Origin: Acidobacteriota bacterium
Lineage (GTDB): Bacteria > Acidobacteriota > Blastocatellia > Pyrinomonadales > Pyrinomonadaceae
Reading direction: 5' to 3'
Length of the DNA: 16,123 nucleotides
Assembly: GCA_029777145.1 (NCBI GenBank)
Contig: JAKOSS010000142.1
Coordinates: forward strand, 1-16,123
Shown piece by piece: positions 7,625 through 15,117 of this stretch (its first letter is position 1; every line of letters begins with the position of its first letter). The notes below the pieces were generated by a model. That model saw only the letters and a list, made by a program, of their open reading frames with translations. It was not told the origin of the DNA and did no database searches. A program made the translations under genes and the position numbers.

Positions 7625-8019
7625 TGCCCATCATATCCATCGGCATCGACATCGTTGAAGTTTATCGGATTCGCGAGACGATTGAAAGAACTCCGCGGTT
7701 CGCCGAGCGCGTGTTCACGGCTTCCGAACGCAAGTATTGCGAGGCGAAAGGGGCTGCCGCCGCGCAATCGTACGCCGCGCGTTTCGCCGCCAAAGAAGCG
7801 TTTCTCAAGGCACTGCGAACCGGCTGGCGGGGGCGGGTTACGTGGCACGACATGGAAATACTGAACGACGCACTTGGCGCCCCGGCGATCACCGTCACCG
7901 GCGAGGCGCGAAAGCTGCTCGATGAACTCGGCGCCGACCACGTCCATCTGTCAATGTCGCACACTGCCGAACACGCCGTTGCACAGATCGTCCTCGAACG
8001 TGCGCGAGAAACGCGGTAA
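7624..8019 (+). CDS. acpS: Holo-[acyl-carrier-protein] synthase AcpS
   Basis: AcpS transfers 4'-phosphopantetheine from coenzyme A to a serine of apo-ACP, activating it for fatty acid synthesis. The 131-residue protein has the expected N-terminus ISIGIDIVEVYRI with the metal-binding D9. The second metal/CoA motif is FAAKEAFLKAL (E58, K62), and LSMSHTAEHAVA near the C-terminus matches the family's S-x-SH motif. Length is typical (120-140). An in-frame start also exists at 7579, but the 15 extra residues would be translated repeat (Lys/Ser/Arg-rich) and the family normally begins right before GIDIV, so I chose 7624. No Shine-Dalgarno precedes this ATG; the upstream bases are the AAATCGA array. 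It diverges from pgeF. The next gene starts 163 bases downstream. Confidence 0.92.
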   Translation: MPIISIGIDIVEVYRIRETIERTPRFAERVFTASERKYCEAKGAAAAQSYAARFAAKEAFLKALRTGWRGRVTWHDMEILNDALGAPAITVTGEARKLLDELGADHVHLSMSHTAEHAVAQIVLERARETR

Positions 8020-8030
8020 CAGATTTTGTT

Positions 8031-8050
8031 GAATCTTTTGGGAAAGATTC
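8031..8050 (+). other. Perfect 8-bp hairpin downstream of acpS
   Basis: GAATCTTT and AAAGATTC form a perfect 8-base-pair stem around the loop TGGG, twelve bases after the acpS stop. A second small palindrome, TTGAAT-TCG-ATTCAA, follows at 8063-8077. There is no T-run after either, so they are not classical intrinsic terminators. They could be transcript-stabilising stems or a weak terminator. The rest of the 163-base gap shows no other structure apart from the protease ribosome binding site. Confidence 0.4.
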
Positions 8051-8168
8051 GCGTACTACTCGTTGAATTCGATTCAATTCGCCGGTGATTCCGGCATTCG
8101 GGCGCCCTGTTCCTACGCCCAATTTGCCGGAAACGCAGTTCCTTTCGTCGGCGCTCTATTTACAACAC

Positions 8169-8172
8169 GGAG
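8169..8172 (+). promoter_or_regulatory. Shine-Dalgarno GGAG that selects a TTG start for the first protease
   Basis: GGAG lies ten bases before the TTG at 8183. This TTG opens directly onto a typical signal peptide (MKKLLFSSFF...), whereas the longer frame from 8063 adds 40 residues with no family character. The site therefore decides the start. Confidence 0.6.
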
Positions 8173-8182
8173 ATCTAAAACG

Positions 8183-11100
8183 TTGAAAAAGCTGCTCTTC
8201 TCGTCGTTTTTCGCGATCGTTTCGGCGATCGGGGTATATGCACAGTCGGAGGTGACGCTCTATCGTCAGCCCTCGATCAGCAAGACCGAGATCGTCTTCT
8301 CTTACGCCGGCGATCTGTGGATCGTGCCGCGCTCGGGCGGCGACGCCCGCCGGTTGACGGCCGGAGTCGGGATCGAAAGCGGACCTTACTTTTCACCCGA
8401 CGGATCGCAGGTCGCGTTCACGGGCGACTACGACGGAAATACCGACGTTTACGTCGTTCCGTCGACCGGCGGCGTCCCGCGGCGCATGACGTTTCATCCG
8501 GCGCCGGACGAAGTTACCGGTTGGACGCCCGACGGGCGCAGCGTTCTCTTCACGTCAACGAGGAACAGCGGTTCGAACTATTCGCGTTTGTTCACCGTTT
8601 CGCTCGACAGCGCCGGACTTCCGACCGAACTGCCGCTGACGATGGTCTATCGCGCGACGCTCTCACCCGACGGACAGTTCGTCGCGTACGAACCGATTTC
8701 GCAGTGGCAGCCTGACTGGAAACGCTACGCCGGCGGTCAGACGCAGCCGATATGGATCGCGAAGCTCGCCGATTCGACGATCGAAAAGATCCCGCGCGAA
8801 AATTCGAACGACAAGAGCCCGATGTGGATCGGCGACAAGATCTATTTTCTTTCGGACCGCAATGGCGGCGTGACGACACTCTTCTCGTTCGATACCAAGT
8901 CGAAAAGGGTCGAACAGGTGATCGAGAACAAGGGCCTCGACATCAAGTCGGCATCGGCCGGAGCGGGAACGATCGTCTATGAGCAGTTCGGGACCATCTT
9001 CACGGTCGAGGCCGGCGCGAGATCGGCGAAAAAGGTCAATATCCGGGTCGCCGGCGATTTTCCGGGCGTCCGTCCGCGATATGAACGCGTCGGGAACCGG
9101 GTATCCAATTTCGGCATCTCGCCGACCGGCGCCCGCGCCCTTTTCGAGGCACGCGGCGAAATCTTCACCGTTCCGGCCGACAAGGGCGACGCGCGCAATC
9201 TGACGAAGACGACCGGTGTCATGGAACGCGATCCGGCGTGGTCGCCGGACGGAAAGTCGATCGCTTATTTTTCCGATGAATCCGGCGAATACCAGCTCCA
9301 TGTCCGCGATCAGTCAGGCAATGGCGACGTCAGGAAATTCGTCCTCGGCGACGGTAAACCCGGGTTCTTTTCGGGACCCGTCTGGTCGCCCGACAGCAAG
9401 AAGATCGCCTACAACCGGCAAGACGTTTCGTTGTGGGTGCTCGATCTCGAATCGGGCGCGAGTTCGAAGATCGATCAGAACACGTTCGGCGATTTCGGCG
9501 ACGTCGTCGAGCCGACGTGGTCGCCCGACAGCAATTGGATCGGCTACGCGAAACAGATGGACAATCGCCTGCGGTCCGTCTTTCTCTACGCCGTCGACAA
9601 GAAGCAGTCGTTCCGCCTGACAGACGGTCTCGGCGACGCGCGCCATGTAACCTTCGACAAGAGCGGCAAATATCTCTATTTCACGGCGAGCACCGACATC
9701 GGCCCGACGATCAGTTTTGCCGATCTTTCGGGCATCGATCATCAGACGTCGCGGAGCGTCTACGCGATCGTCCTCCGGAACGACATTCCGTCGCCGCTCG
9801 CACCCGAAAGCGACGAGGAAAAGGTCGCACCCGAGAAGAAAGAGACCCCGGCACCGACGCCGGCCGCGAGCCCGTCTCCCGCGGCGAGCCCGTCGCCCGC
9901 TGCGAAGCCGACGCCGAAGCCTCCCGAACCGACGCGGATCGATCTTGACGGCATCGACCAGCGGATCATCTCGATCCCGCAGATCCCGAGCCGCGATTAC
10001 AACGCGCTCTTCGCCGGCAAGCCGGGAACGCTCTACATCAGCGAGATCCCGAGCGGTCCGCAGACAGGCCCGTTCGGATTCACGATCCATAAGTTCGATT
10101 TCGACAAACGCAAGCTCGACGAGGTCAAGAGCGGTGTCTCGGCGTTCGCGGTATCGGCCAATGGCGAGAAGATGCTCTACCGGCAAGGGCCGATGGTCCT
10201 CATCGTTTCGACGATCATGCCCGCGCGACCCGGTGAGGGCATGGTCAAGATGTCCGACATGGAGGTCTACGTCGATCCGCGCGCCGAGTGGAAACAGATG
10301 TTCAACGACATCTGGCGCGGCGAGCGCGACTTTCTCTACGATCCGGGCACACACGGTCTGAACATCGAAAGGGCGAAGCGCCTTTACGCGCCGTACCTCG
10401 ATGCCGTCGCGCACCGCGAGGATCTCAATTACCTGTTCCGCGAGATGCTGAACCAGATCGGCGTCGGGCATATGTTCATCGGCGGCGGCGACACGCCGCG
10501 CCCGAACTTCGTTCCCGGCGGACTGCTCGGAGCGGATTTCAAGGTCGAGAACGGCCGCTATCGGTTCGCGCGGGTGTTCAACGGCGAGAACTGGAATCCG
10601 CAGTTGCGCGCACCGCTGACCGCGCCGGGCGTCAACGTTAAGGCCGGCGATTACCTGCTCGCGGTCAACGGCAACGATCTGACCTCGGCGGAGAACGTCT
10701 TCAAGGTATTCGAAAGCACTGCCAACCGGCAGGTCGTGATCAAGGTCGGTCCGAGCCCGGACGGCAAGGATTCACGCGAAGTGACGGTGGTCCCTACCGC
10801 GAGCGAAAGCGGACTGCGGAACCTCGCATGGATCGAGGACAACCGCCGGATGGTCGATAAACTGAGCGGCGGAAGGCTCGCGTACGTTTACATGCCCAAC
10901 ACGGGCGGCCCCGGTTACCAGAGTTTCAACCGGTACTTTTTTGCGCAGACGGACAAGCAGGGAGCGCTGATCGACGAGCGCTTCAACGGCGGCGGGTTGC
11001 TCGCCGACTACGTCGTTGAGTATCTGAGCCGGCAGCAACTCGCGAAGATCGCGTTTCGCGCAGGCAAGGACTGGAACGTTCCGGCCGGCGCCATTTACGG

Positions 11101-11497
11101 CCCGAAGGCGATGCTCATCAATGAATCGGCAGGTTCCGGCGGCGACGCAATGCCGTGGTTCTTCAAAAAGCTGAAGGTCGGCGCGCTCGTCGGCAAACGC
11201 ACGTGGGGCGGACTCGTCCGCGCATCGGGCATTCCGACCCTCATGGACGGCGGCAGCATCCGCGCGCCGAACGGAGCGGTTTACGGTTTGAACGGCGAAT
11301 GGGAGGTCGAGAACGTCGGCGTCGCGCCCGATATCGAGGTCGAATTCGATCCGGCGATGTGGCGTCAGGGTCGCGATCCGCAGATCGAAAAAGCGGTCGA
11401 ATGGCTGCTCGAGGAACTGCGCAAGAATCCGCCGAAGGATTACAAGCGTCCGCCGTACCCGAATTATCAAAAGGACACGGGATTGGGAAACAATTGA
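8183..11497 (+). CDS. Secreted tricorn-like S41 family peptidase (paralogue 1)
   Basis: A 1,104-residue protein from a TTG start. A signal peptide (MKKLLFSSFFAIVSAIGVYA) predicts export. Residues about 25-550 are beta-propeller sequence with PD40/TolB-like motifs: FSPDGSQVAFTG near 70, WSPDGKSIAYFSDES near 352, WSPDSKKIAY near 401 and WSPDSNWIGY near 446. A Pro/Ala/Ser/Thr-rich linker spans about 550-585. A tricorn C1-like helical region starts near EWKQMF (703), a PDZ domain spans about 776-870, and the S41 core follows. Putative catalytic residues by analogy with tricorn are H763 (GVGHMF), nucleophile S985 (ESAGSGGD) and E1043 (WEVENVG). Tricorn has Ser-His at the first site and Ser-Asp at the second; here they are Gly-His and Ser-Gly, so specificity probably differs. 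It would degrade peptides in the periplasm or outside the cell. A close paralogue starts 43 bases downstream, likely in the same operon. Confidence 0.88.
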   Translation: MKKLLFSSFFAIVSAIGVYAQSEVTLYRQPSISKTEIVFSYAGDLWIVPRSGGDARRLTAGVGIESGPYFSPDGSQVAFTGDYDGNTDVYVVPSTGGVPRRMTFHPAPDEVTGWTPDGRSVLFTSTRNSGSNYSRLFTVSLDSAGLPTELPLTMVYRATLSPDGQFVAYEPISQWQPDWKRYAGGQTQPIWIAKLADSTIEKIPRENSNDKSPMWIGDKIYFLSDRNGGVTTLFSFDTKSKRVEQVIENKGLDIKSASAGAGTIVYEQFGTIFTVEAGARSAKKVNIRVAGDFPGVRPRYERVGNRVSNFGISPTGARALFEARGEIFTVPADKGDARNLTKTTGVMERDPAWSPDGKSIAYFSDESGEYQLHVRDQSGNGDVRKFVLGDGKPGFFSGPVWSPDSKKIAYNRQDVSLWVLDLESGASSKIDQNTFGDFGDVVEPTWSPDSNWIGYAKQMDNRLRSVFLYAVDKKQSFRLTDGLGDARHVTFDKSGKYLYFTASTDIGPTISFADLSGIDHQTSRSVYAIVLRNDIPSPLAPESDEEKVAPEKKETPAPTPAASPSPAASPSPAAKPTPKPPEPTRIDLDGIDQRIISIPQIPSRDYNALFAGKPGTLYISEIPSGPQTGPFGFTIHKFDFDKRKLDEVKSGVSAFAVSANGEKMLYRQGPMVLIVSTIMPARPGEGMVKMSDMEVYVDPRAEWKQMFNDIWRGERDFLYDPGTHGLNIERAKRLYAPYLDAVAHREDLNYLFREMLNQIGVGHMFIGGGDTPRPNFVPGGLLGADFKVENGRYRFARVFNGENWNPQLRAPLTAPGVNVKAGDYLLAVNGNDLTSAENVFKVFESTANRQVVIKVGPSPDGKDSREVTVVPTASESGLRNLAWIEDNRRMVDKLSGGRLAYVYMPNTGGPGYQSFNRYFFAQTDKQGALIDERFNGGGLLADYVVEYLSRQQLAKIAFRAGKDWNVPAGAIYGPKAMLINESAGSGGDAMPWFFKKLKVGALVGKRTWGGLVRASGIPTLMDGGSIRAPNGAVYGLNGEWEVENVGVAPDIEVEFDPAMWRQGRDPQIEKAVEWLLEELRKNPPKDYKRPPYPNYQKDTGLGNN

Positions 11498-11508
11498 TTA
11501 GTTGGGAG

Positions 11509-11527
11509 TTCCGCCTTCAGGCGGCAC
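11509..11527 (+). repeat. Short GC-rich palindrome between the tandem proteases
   Basis: CCGCC-TTCA-GGCGG forms a 5-bp stem with a four-base loop, extended past one mismatch by outer GT/AC pairs. It lies in the 43-base gap between the two protease genes, just before the second gene's ribosome binding site. It has no T-tract. It could attenuate or stabilise the message between the two genes, or be a dispersed palindromic repeat; copies elsewhere cannot be checked here. Confidence 0.45.
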
Positions 11528-11530
11528 GTT

Positions 11531-11534
11531 GAGG
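11531..11534 (+). promoter_or_regulatory. Shine-Dalgarno GAGG for the second protease
   Basis: GAGG followed by AAAATC and ATG gives six-base spacing and selects 11541 over the upstream in-frame ATG at 11502. The latter would add 13 residues encoded by the palindrome ahead of the signal peptide. Confidence 0.7.
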
Positions 11535-11540
11535 AAAATC

Positions 11541-14500
11541 ATGAGAAAACTGGGACTCATCTTTATCGTTGCAATCTTTGCATTTGCGGCTGCCGCGCAG
11601 TCGCCGCTGATCCTTCGCCAGCCGACGATGAACAGGACGCATATCGTCTTCACGTTCGCCGGCGATCTGTGGCGGGTCGCCCGCTCCGGAGGCAATGCCG
11701 AACGGCTCACGAGTTCGATCGGAACCGAAGCCAATCCGTCGTTTTCGCCGGACGGAAACTGGATCGCGTTCACCGGCGAATACGACGGCAATGTCGACGT
11801 TTTCGTGATGCCGGCGAACGGCGGCGAGCCGCGTCGGGTCACCTATCATCCAAGCACCGACTCCGTGATCGGCTGGACACCGGACGGCGGTTCGATCGTC
11901 TTCCTGTCGGGCCGTTCGAGCGCGATGCCGACGCCGAAGATGTTCACGATCCCGGTCAACGGCGAAGGTCTTCCGAAGGAACTTCCGTTCCCGATGGCCG
12001 GCGGGATGGCGTCGTTCTCGCCTGACGGGACAAAGGTGGCCTACATGCCGCTTGCCCCGGCATTTGCGCAGTGGAAACTCTATCGCGGCGGCCGTACGAC
12101 GAAGATCTGGATCGGCAATCTCGCCGATTCGTCGGTCGAGGAGATCCCGCACATCAACGCCAACGACTACACTCCGATGTGGCTCGGCGACAAGATCTAC
12201 TTCCTGTCCGATCGCAACAACAAGAATGTGACGCTCTATTCGTTCGACACGAAGACGAAGAAGGTCGCGCCTGTCATCAACAACACCGGATTCGATCTGA
12301 AGTCGGGATCGGCGGGTCCGGATGCGATCGTTTACGAGCAATTCGGATCGATCAACATCTTCGATCCGGGATCGGGCAAATCGACAAAGGTCAACATCAA
12401 TGTCAACGGCGACCTCTCGCAGGTCCGCCCGCGTTACGAGCGCGTCGCGGGCCGCATTCAGAACGTCGCGTTGTCGGCGACCGGCGCCCGCGCGGTTTTC
12501 GAAGCCCGCGGCGAGATCATCAGCGTCCCGGCCGACAAGGGAAACGCACGCAATCTGACGAACACACCGGGCGTCGCCGAACGCGATCCGGCATGGTCGC
12601 CGGACGGCAAATGGATAGCTTATTTCTCGGATGAATCCGGCGAATATGCGCTGCATCTTCGCGATCAGTCGGGAATGGGCGAAGTCAAGAAGATCAGCCT
12701 CGGCAATCCGTCGTCATATTTTTATACGCCGAAGTTTTCGCCGGACAGCAAAAAGGTGCTGTTCACCGACAAGCGGCTAAACATCTGGTACGTCGATGTC
12801 GACAAGGGAACGCCGGTCAAGGTCGACACGAACCTGTTCGAGAACCCGTTCCCGGTGCTCGACCCGTCGTGGTCGCCCGACAGCAAGTGGATCGTTTACA
12901 CGAAGCAGCTTCGGAATCGACTCTGCGCGGTTCACGTTTATTCGGTCGAGACGGCGAAGTCATCGCAGATCACCGACGGGATGTCGGACGCGCGTTATGC
13001 CGCCTTCGACCGCAACGGCAAGTACATCTATTTCACGGCGAGCACCGACAACGGGCAGACGACCGGCTGGCTCGACATGTCGGGTTATCCGTTCAACACG
13101 ACGCGAAGCGTTTACGCGATCGTTTTGAAGAAATCCGATCCGTCGCCGCTCTCGCCCGAGAGCGACGAAGAAAAGGTCGCGGATCCAAAGGCTGAAACTC
13201 CGCAACGTCCCGGCAAACCCGAACCGGTGAGCGTCACGATCGATCTTGATCGGATCGGCCAGCGCGTCGTTTCGTTGCCGGTCGCGGCACGGAATTATGT
13301 CGCGCTCGTCGCGGGGCGCGCCGGATCGTTCTTCCTGCTCGAAAGCGTCCCGTCATCCGGAACGGGTGCGGCGCCGAACTTCGGCGCGGCGCTCCACCGA
13401 TTCGACATCGACAAGCGCAAAGCCGAGAAAGTACAGGATGCGGTGACGCAGTTCGACGTTTCGGCGGATGGCAACAAGATGCTCGTCGGACAATTCCCCG
13501 GACGGTTCACGATCATGTCCACGTTCCTTCCGAACCGGCCCGGCGAGGGCGTGTTGAACGTCGGCGACATGCAGGTCAGCATCGATCCTCGCGCCGAATG
13601 GAAGCAGATGTACCGCGAGGCGTGGCGGATCCAGCGCGACTTCTTCTACGATCCCGGAATGCACGGCGTCGATATCAAAATGATGGAAGAGCGTTATCGT
13701 CCGTTTCTTGATTCGCTCGCTACGCGTGCCGATCTCAACTATCTGTTTCAGGAAATGCTCGGCAATCTCACGGTCGGCCATCACAACTCGTTCGGCGGCG
13801 ATTCTCCGCAGCCGACCCGCTATCAAGTTGGATTGCTCGGCGCCGATTACTCTGTCGAGAACGGCCGCTATCGGTTTGCGAGGATCTACGACGGCGAAAA
13901 CTGGAATCCGGGTACGACCGCGCCGCTGACGCAGCCGGGCGTGAACGTCAATGTCGGCGACTATTTGCTTGCCGTCAATGGGCGGAATCTGACGTCGGGT
14001 GACAACCTGTACGCCTATTTTCAGGAGACAGCCGGACGTCAGGTCGTGATCCGCGTCGGGCCGAACGCCGACGGAAAGGATGCGCGCGACGTGACGGTCG
14101 TGCCGACGGCGAGCGAAGGCGGGCTTCGGAGCCTCGCCTGGATCGAGGACAATCGCCGCAAGGTCGCCGAATTAAGCGGCGGGAAACTCGCGTACGTTTA
14201 TCTTCCGAACACCGGCGGTGCGGGTTATTCAAACTTCAATCGCTACTATTTCGCGCAGATCGACCGCCAGGGTGCTGTGATCGACGAGCGTTTCAACGGC
14301 GGCGGATCGGCGGCCGATTACATGATCTCGTACATGAATCTGCCGTTGATGAATTATTGGTCGACGCGCGAGGGCGAAGATTTTACGACGCCGGCGACGG
14401 CGATCTTCGGGCCGAAGACGATGCTTATCAACGAGTATTCGAGTTCGGGCGGCGATCTTCTTCCGTGGCTGTTCCGCGAAAACAAGGTCGGAACGCTGGT

Positions 14501-14789
14501 CGGCATGCGGACATGGGGCGGGCTCGTCGGGATCTACAGTTACCCGGTCTTGATCGACGGTGGAACCGTCTCGGCGCCGCGCGTCGCGTTCAGGAATCTG
14601 CAGGGCGGGCTCGACGTCGAGAACAAGGGCGTCGCGCCTGATGTCGCGGTCGATCTCGATCCTGTGTTGTGGCGTCAGGGCCGCGATTCGCAGCTTGAAA
14701 AGGCGGTTCAGGTGACGATGGACGAGCTTCGCAAAAAACCGATGAAGAAACCGGTCAACGGCCCGTTTCCGAAATATCCAAAACCCTAA
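11541..14789 (+). CDS. Secreted tricorn-like S41 family peptidase (paralogue 2)
   Basis: A 1,082-residue protein with a signal peptide (MRKLGLIFIVAIFAFAAAAQ) and the same domain order as the upstream gene. The order is PD40-type propeller blades (FSPDGNWIAFTG, WSPDGKWIAYFSDES, FSPDSKKVLFTD, WSPDSKWIVYTK), tricorn C1-like region from EWKQMY (686), PDZ at about 764-855, then S41 core. Candidate catalytic residues are H747 or H748 (TVGHHNS), S969 (NEYSSSGGD) and E1027 (DVENKG). The two proteins align over nearly their whole length, with long shared stretches such as RYERVAGR/RYERVGNR and AWIEDNRRK/AWIEDNRRM, so this is a tandem duplication that has diverged. The linker before the C-terminal half is shorter (ADPKAETPQRPGKPEP) and lacks the Pro/Ser/Ala repeats of paralogue 1. 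The stop TAA lies inside the first unit of a nonamer repeat array. Confidence 0.88.
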   Translation: MRKLGLIFIVAIFAFAAAAQSPLILRQPTMNRTHIVFTFAGDLWRVARSGGNAERLTSSIGTEANPSFSPDGNWIAFTGEYDGNVDVFVMPANGGEPRRVTYHPSTDSVIGWTPDGGSIVFLSGRSSAMPTPKMFTIPVNGEGLPKELPFPMAGGMASFSPDGTKVAYMPLAPAFAQWKLYRGGRTTKIWIGNLADSSVEEIPHINANDYTPMWLGDKIYFLSDRNNKNVTLYSFDTKTKKVAPVINNTGFDLKSGSAGPDAIVYEQFGSINIFDPGSGKSTKVNINVNGDLSQVRPRYERVAGRIQNVALSATGARAVFEARGEIISVPADKGNARNLTNTPGVAERDPAWSPDGKWIAYFSDESGEYALHLRDQSGMGEVKKISLGNPSSYFYTPKFSPDSKKVLFTDKRLNIWYVDVDKGTPVKVDTNLFENPFPVLDPSWSPDSKWIVYTKQLRNRLCAVHVYSVETAKSSQITDGMSDARYAAFDRNGKYIYFTASTDNGQTTGWLDMSGYPFNTTRSVYAIVLKKSDPSPLSPESDEEKVADPKAETPQRPGKPEPVSVTIDLDRIGQRVVSLPVAARNYVALVAGRAGSFFLLESVPSSGTGAAPNFGAALHRFDIDKRKAEKVQDAVTQFDVSADGNKMLVGQFPGRFTIMSTFLPNRPGEGVLNVGDMQVSIDPRAEWKQMYREAWRIQRDFFYDPGMHGVDIKMMEERYRPFLDSLATRADLNYLFQEMLGNLTVGHHNSFGGDSPQPTRYQVGLLGADYSVENGRYRFARIYDGENWNPGTTAPLTQPGVNVNVGDYLLAVNGRNLTSGDNLYAYFQETAGRQVVIRVGPNADGKDARDVTVVPTASEGGLRSLAWIEDNRRKVAELSGGKLAYVYLPNTGGAGYSNFNRYYFAQIDRQGAVIDERFNGGGSAADYMISYMNLPLMNYWSTREGEDFTTPATAIFGPKTMLINEYSSSGGDLLPWLFRENKVGTLVGMRTWGGLVGIYSYPVLIDGGTVSAPRVAFRNLQGGLDVENKGVAPDVAVDLDPVLWRQGRDSQLEKAVQVTMDELRKKPMKKPVNGPFPKYPKP

Positions 14790-14866
14790 AAGTTGGGGAA
14801 GTTTGGGAAGTTGGGGAAGTTTGGGAAGTTTTGGAAGTTGGGGAAGTTTCGGAAGTTTGGGAAGAA
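14786..14866 (+). repeat. Nonamer array, left arm of nested inverted repeat
   Basis: Nine 9-base units of the form NNGGAAGTT (mostly GGGGAAGTT and TGGGAAGTT), the first degenerate and containing the protease TAA stop. G-tracts at 14795-14798, 14805-14807, 14813-14816 and 14823-14825, with loops of 5-6 bases, satisfy the usual G-quadruplex pattern on the plus strand. The array is the inverted partner of the AACTTCC array at 14972-15117. Open frames reading Gly-Lys-Phe through it are repeat artefacts. Confidence 0.9.
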
Positions 14867-14887
14867 GGCTGAGCGAGTGGGAGAAAA

Positions 14888-14971
14888 GGGGAATGGGCGA
14901 GAGGGAGAACGGGCGAAGGGGAGAGTTGATCCGCTCCCACTCTCCCCTTCACCCTTTCTCCCACCCATTCC
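14888..14971. repeat. G-rich core hairpin at the centre of the nested inverted repeat
   Basis: The left half (14888-14926) and right half (14939-14971) are imperfect reverse complements around a 12-base loop at 14927-14938. The loop-proximal 12 base pairs (ACTCTCCCCTTC and partner) are perfect, followed by CCC, TTCTCCC and CCCATTCC blocks separated by mismatches and one small insertion. The plus strand of the left half carries GGG/GGGG tracts at 14888, 14895, 14903, 14911 and 14918. The minus strand of the right half carries tracts at 14966-14964, 14962-14960, 14954-14952 and 14947-14944. Each convergent transcript could therefore form its own G-quadruplex. Together with the flanking arms this accounts for the whole 326-base gap between genes. 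No coding region is supported. Confidence 0.8.
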
Positions 14972-15117
14972 TAAACTTCCGAACTTTTTCCTAAACTTCC
15001 AAGACTTCCCAAACTTCCTCAACTTCCTGAACTTTCAAAACTTCCAAGACTTCCCAAACTTCCTCAACTTCCTGAACTTTCAAGACTTTCAAAACTTCCC
15101 AAACTTCCCAAACTTCT
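14972..15117 (+). repeat. Nonamer array, right arm of nested inverted repeat, with 45-base higher-order repeat
   Basis: About sixteen 9-base units of the form NNAACTTCC, reverse complement of the left arm's GGAAGTT units. Five consecutive variants at 15001-15045 recur in the same order at 15046-15090 with two base differences in the last unit, so the array grew partly by a 45-base duplication. It ends inside the TAG stop (minus strand, 15116-15118) of the LOG gene. Confidence 0.9.

Noticed and set aside
8031..8050. Intrinsic terminator of acpS
   Set aside because: The stem is perfect but AT-rich and not followed by a T-run, so it is reported only as a hairpin.
8124..8162. Sigma70-like promoter for protease 1 (TTGCCG and TATTTA)
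   Set aside because: The spacing of 27 bases is too long for a -35/-10 pair.
9314..10471. 385-codon minus-strand open frame within protease 1
   Set aside because: Arg/Asp/Val-rich shadow of the sense gene, no domain and no start signals.
11517..12656. 379-codon minus-strand open frame within protease 2
   Set aside because: Same kind of antisense shadow; it resembles the shadow in protease 1 only because the sense genes are paralogous.
14972..15117. CRISPR array
   Set aside because: Units are 9 bases with no spacers of constant length and no cas genes nearby; it is a tandem repeat arm of an inverted element.
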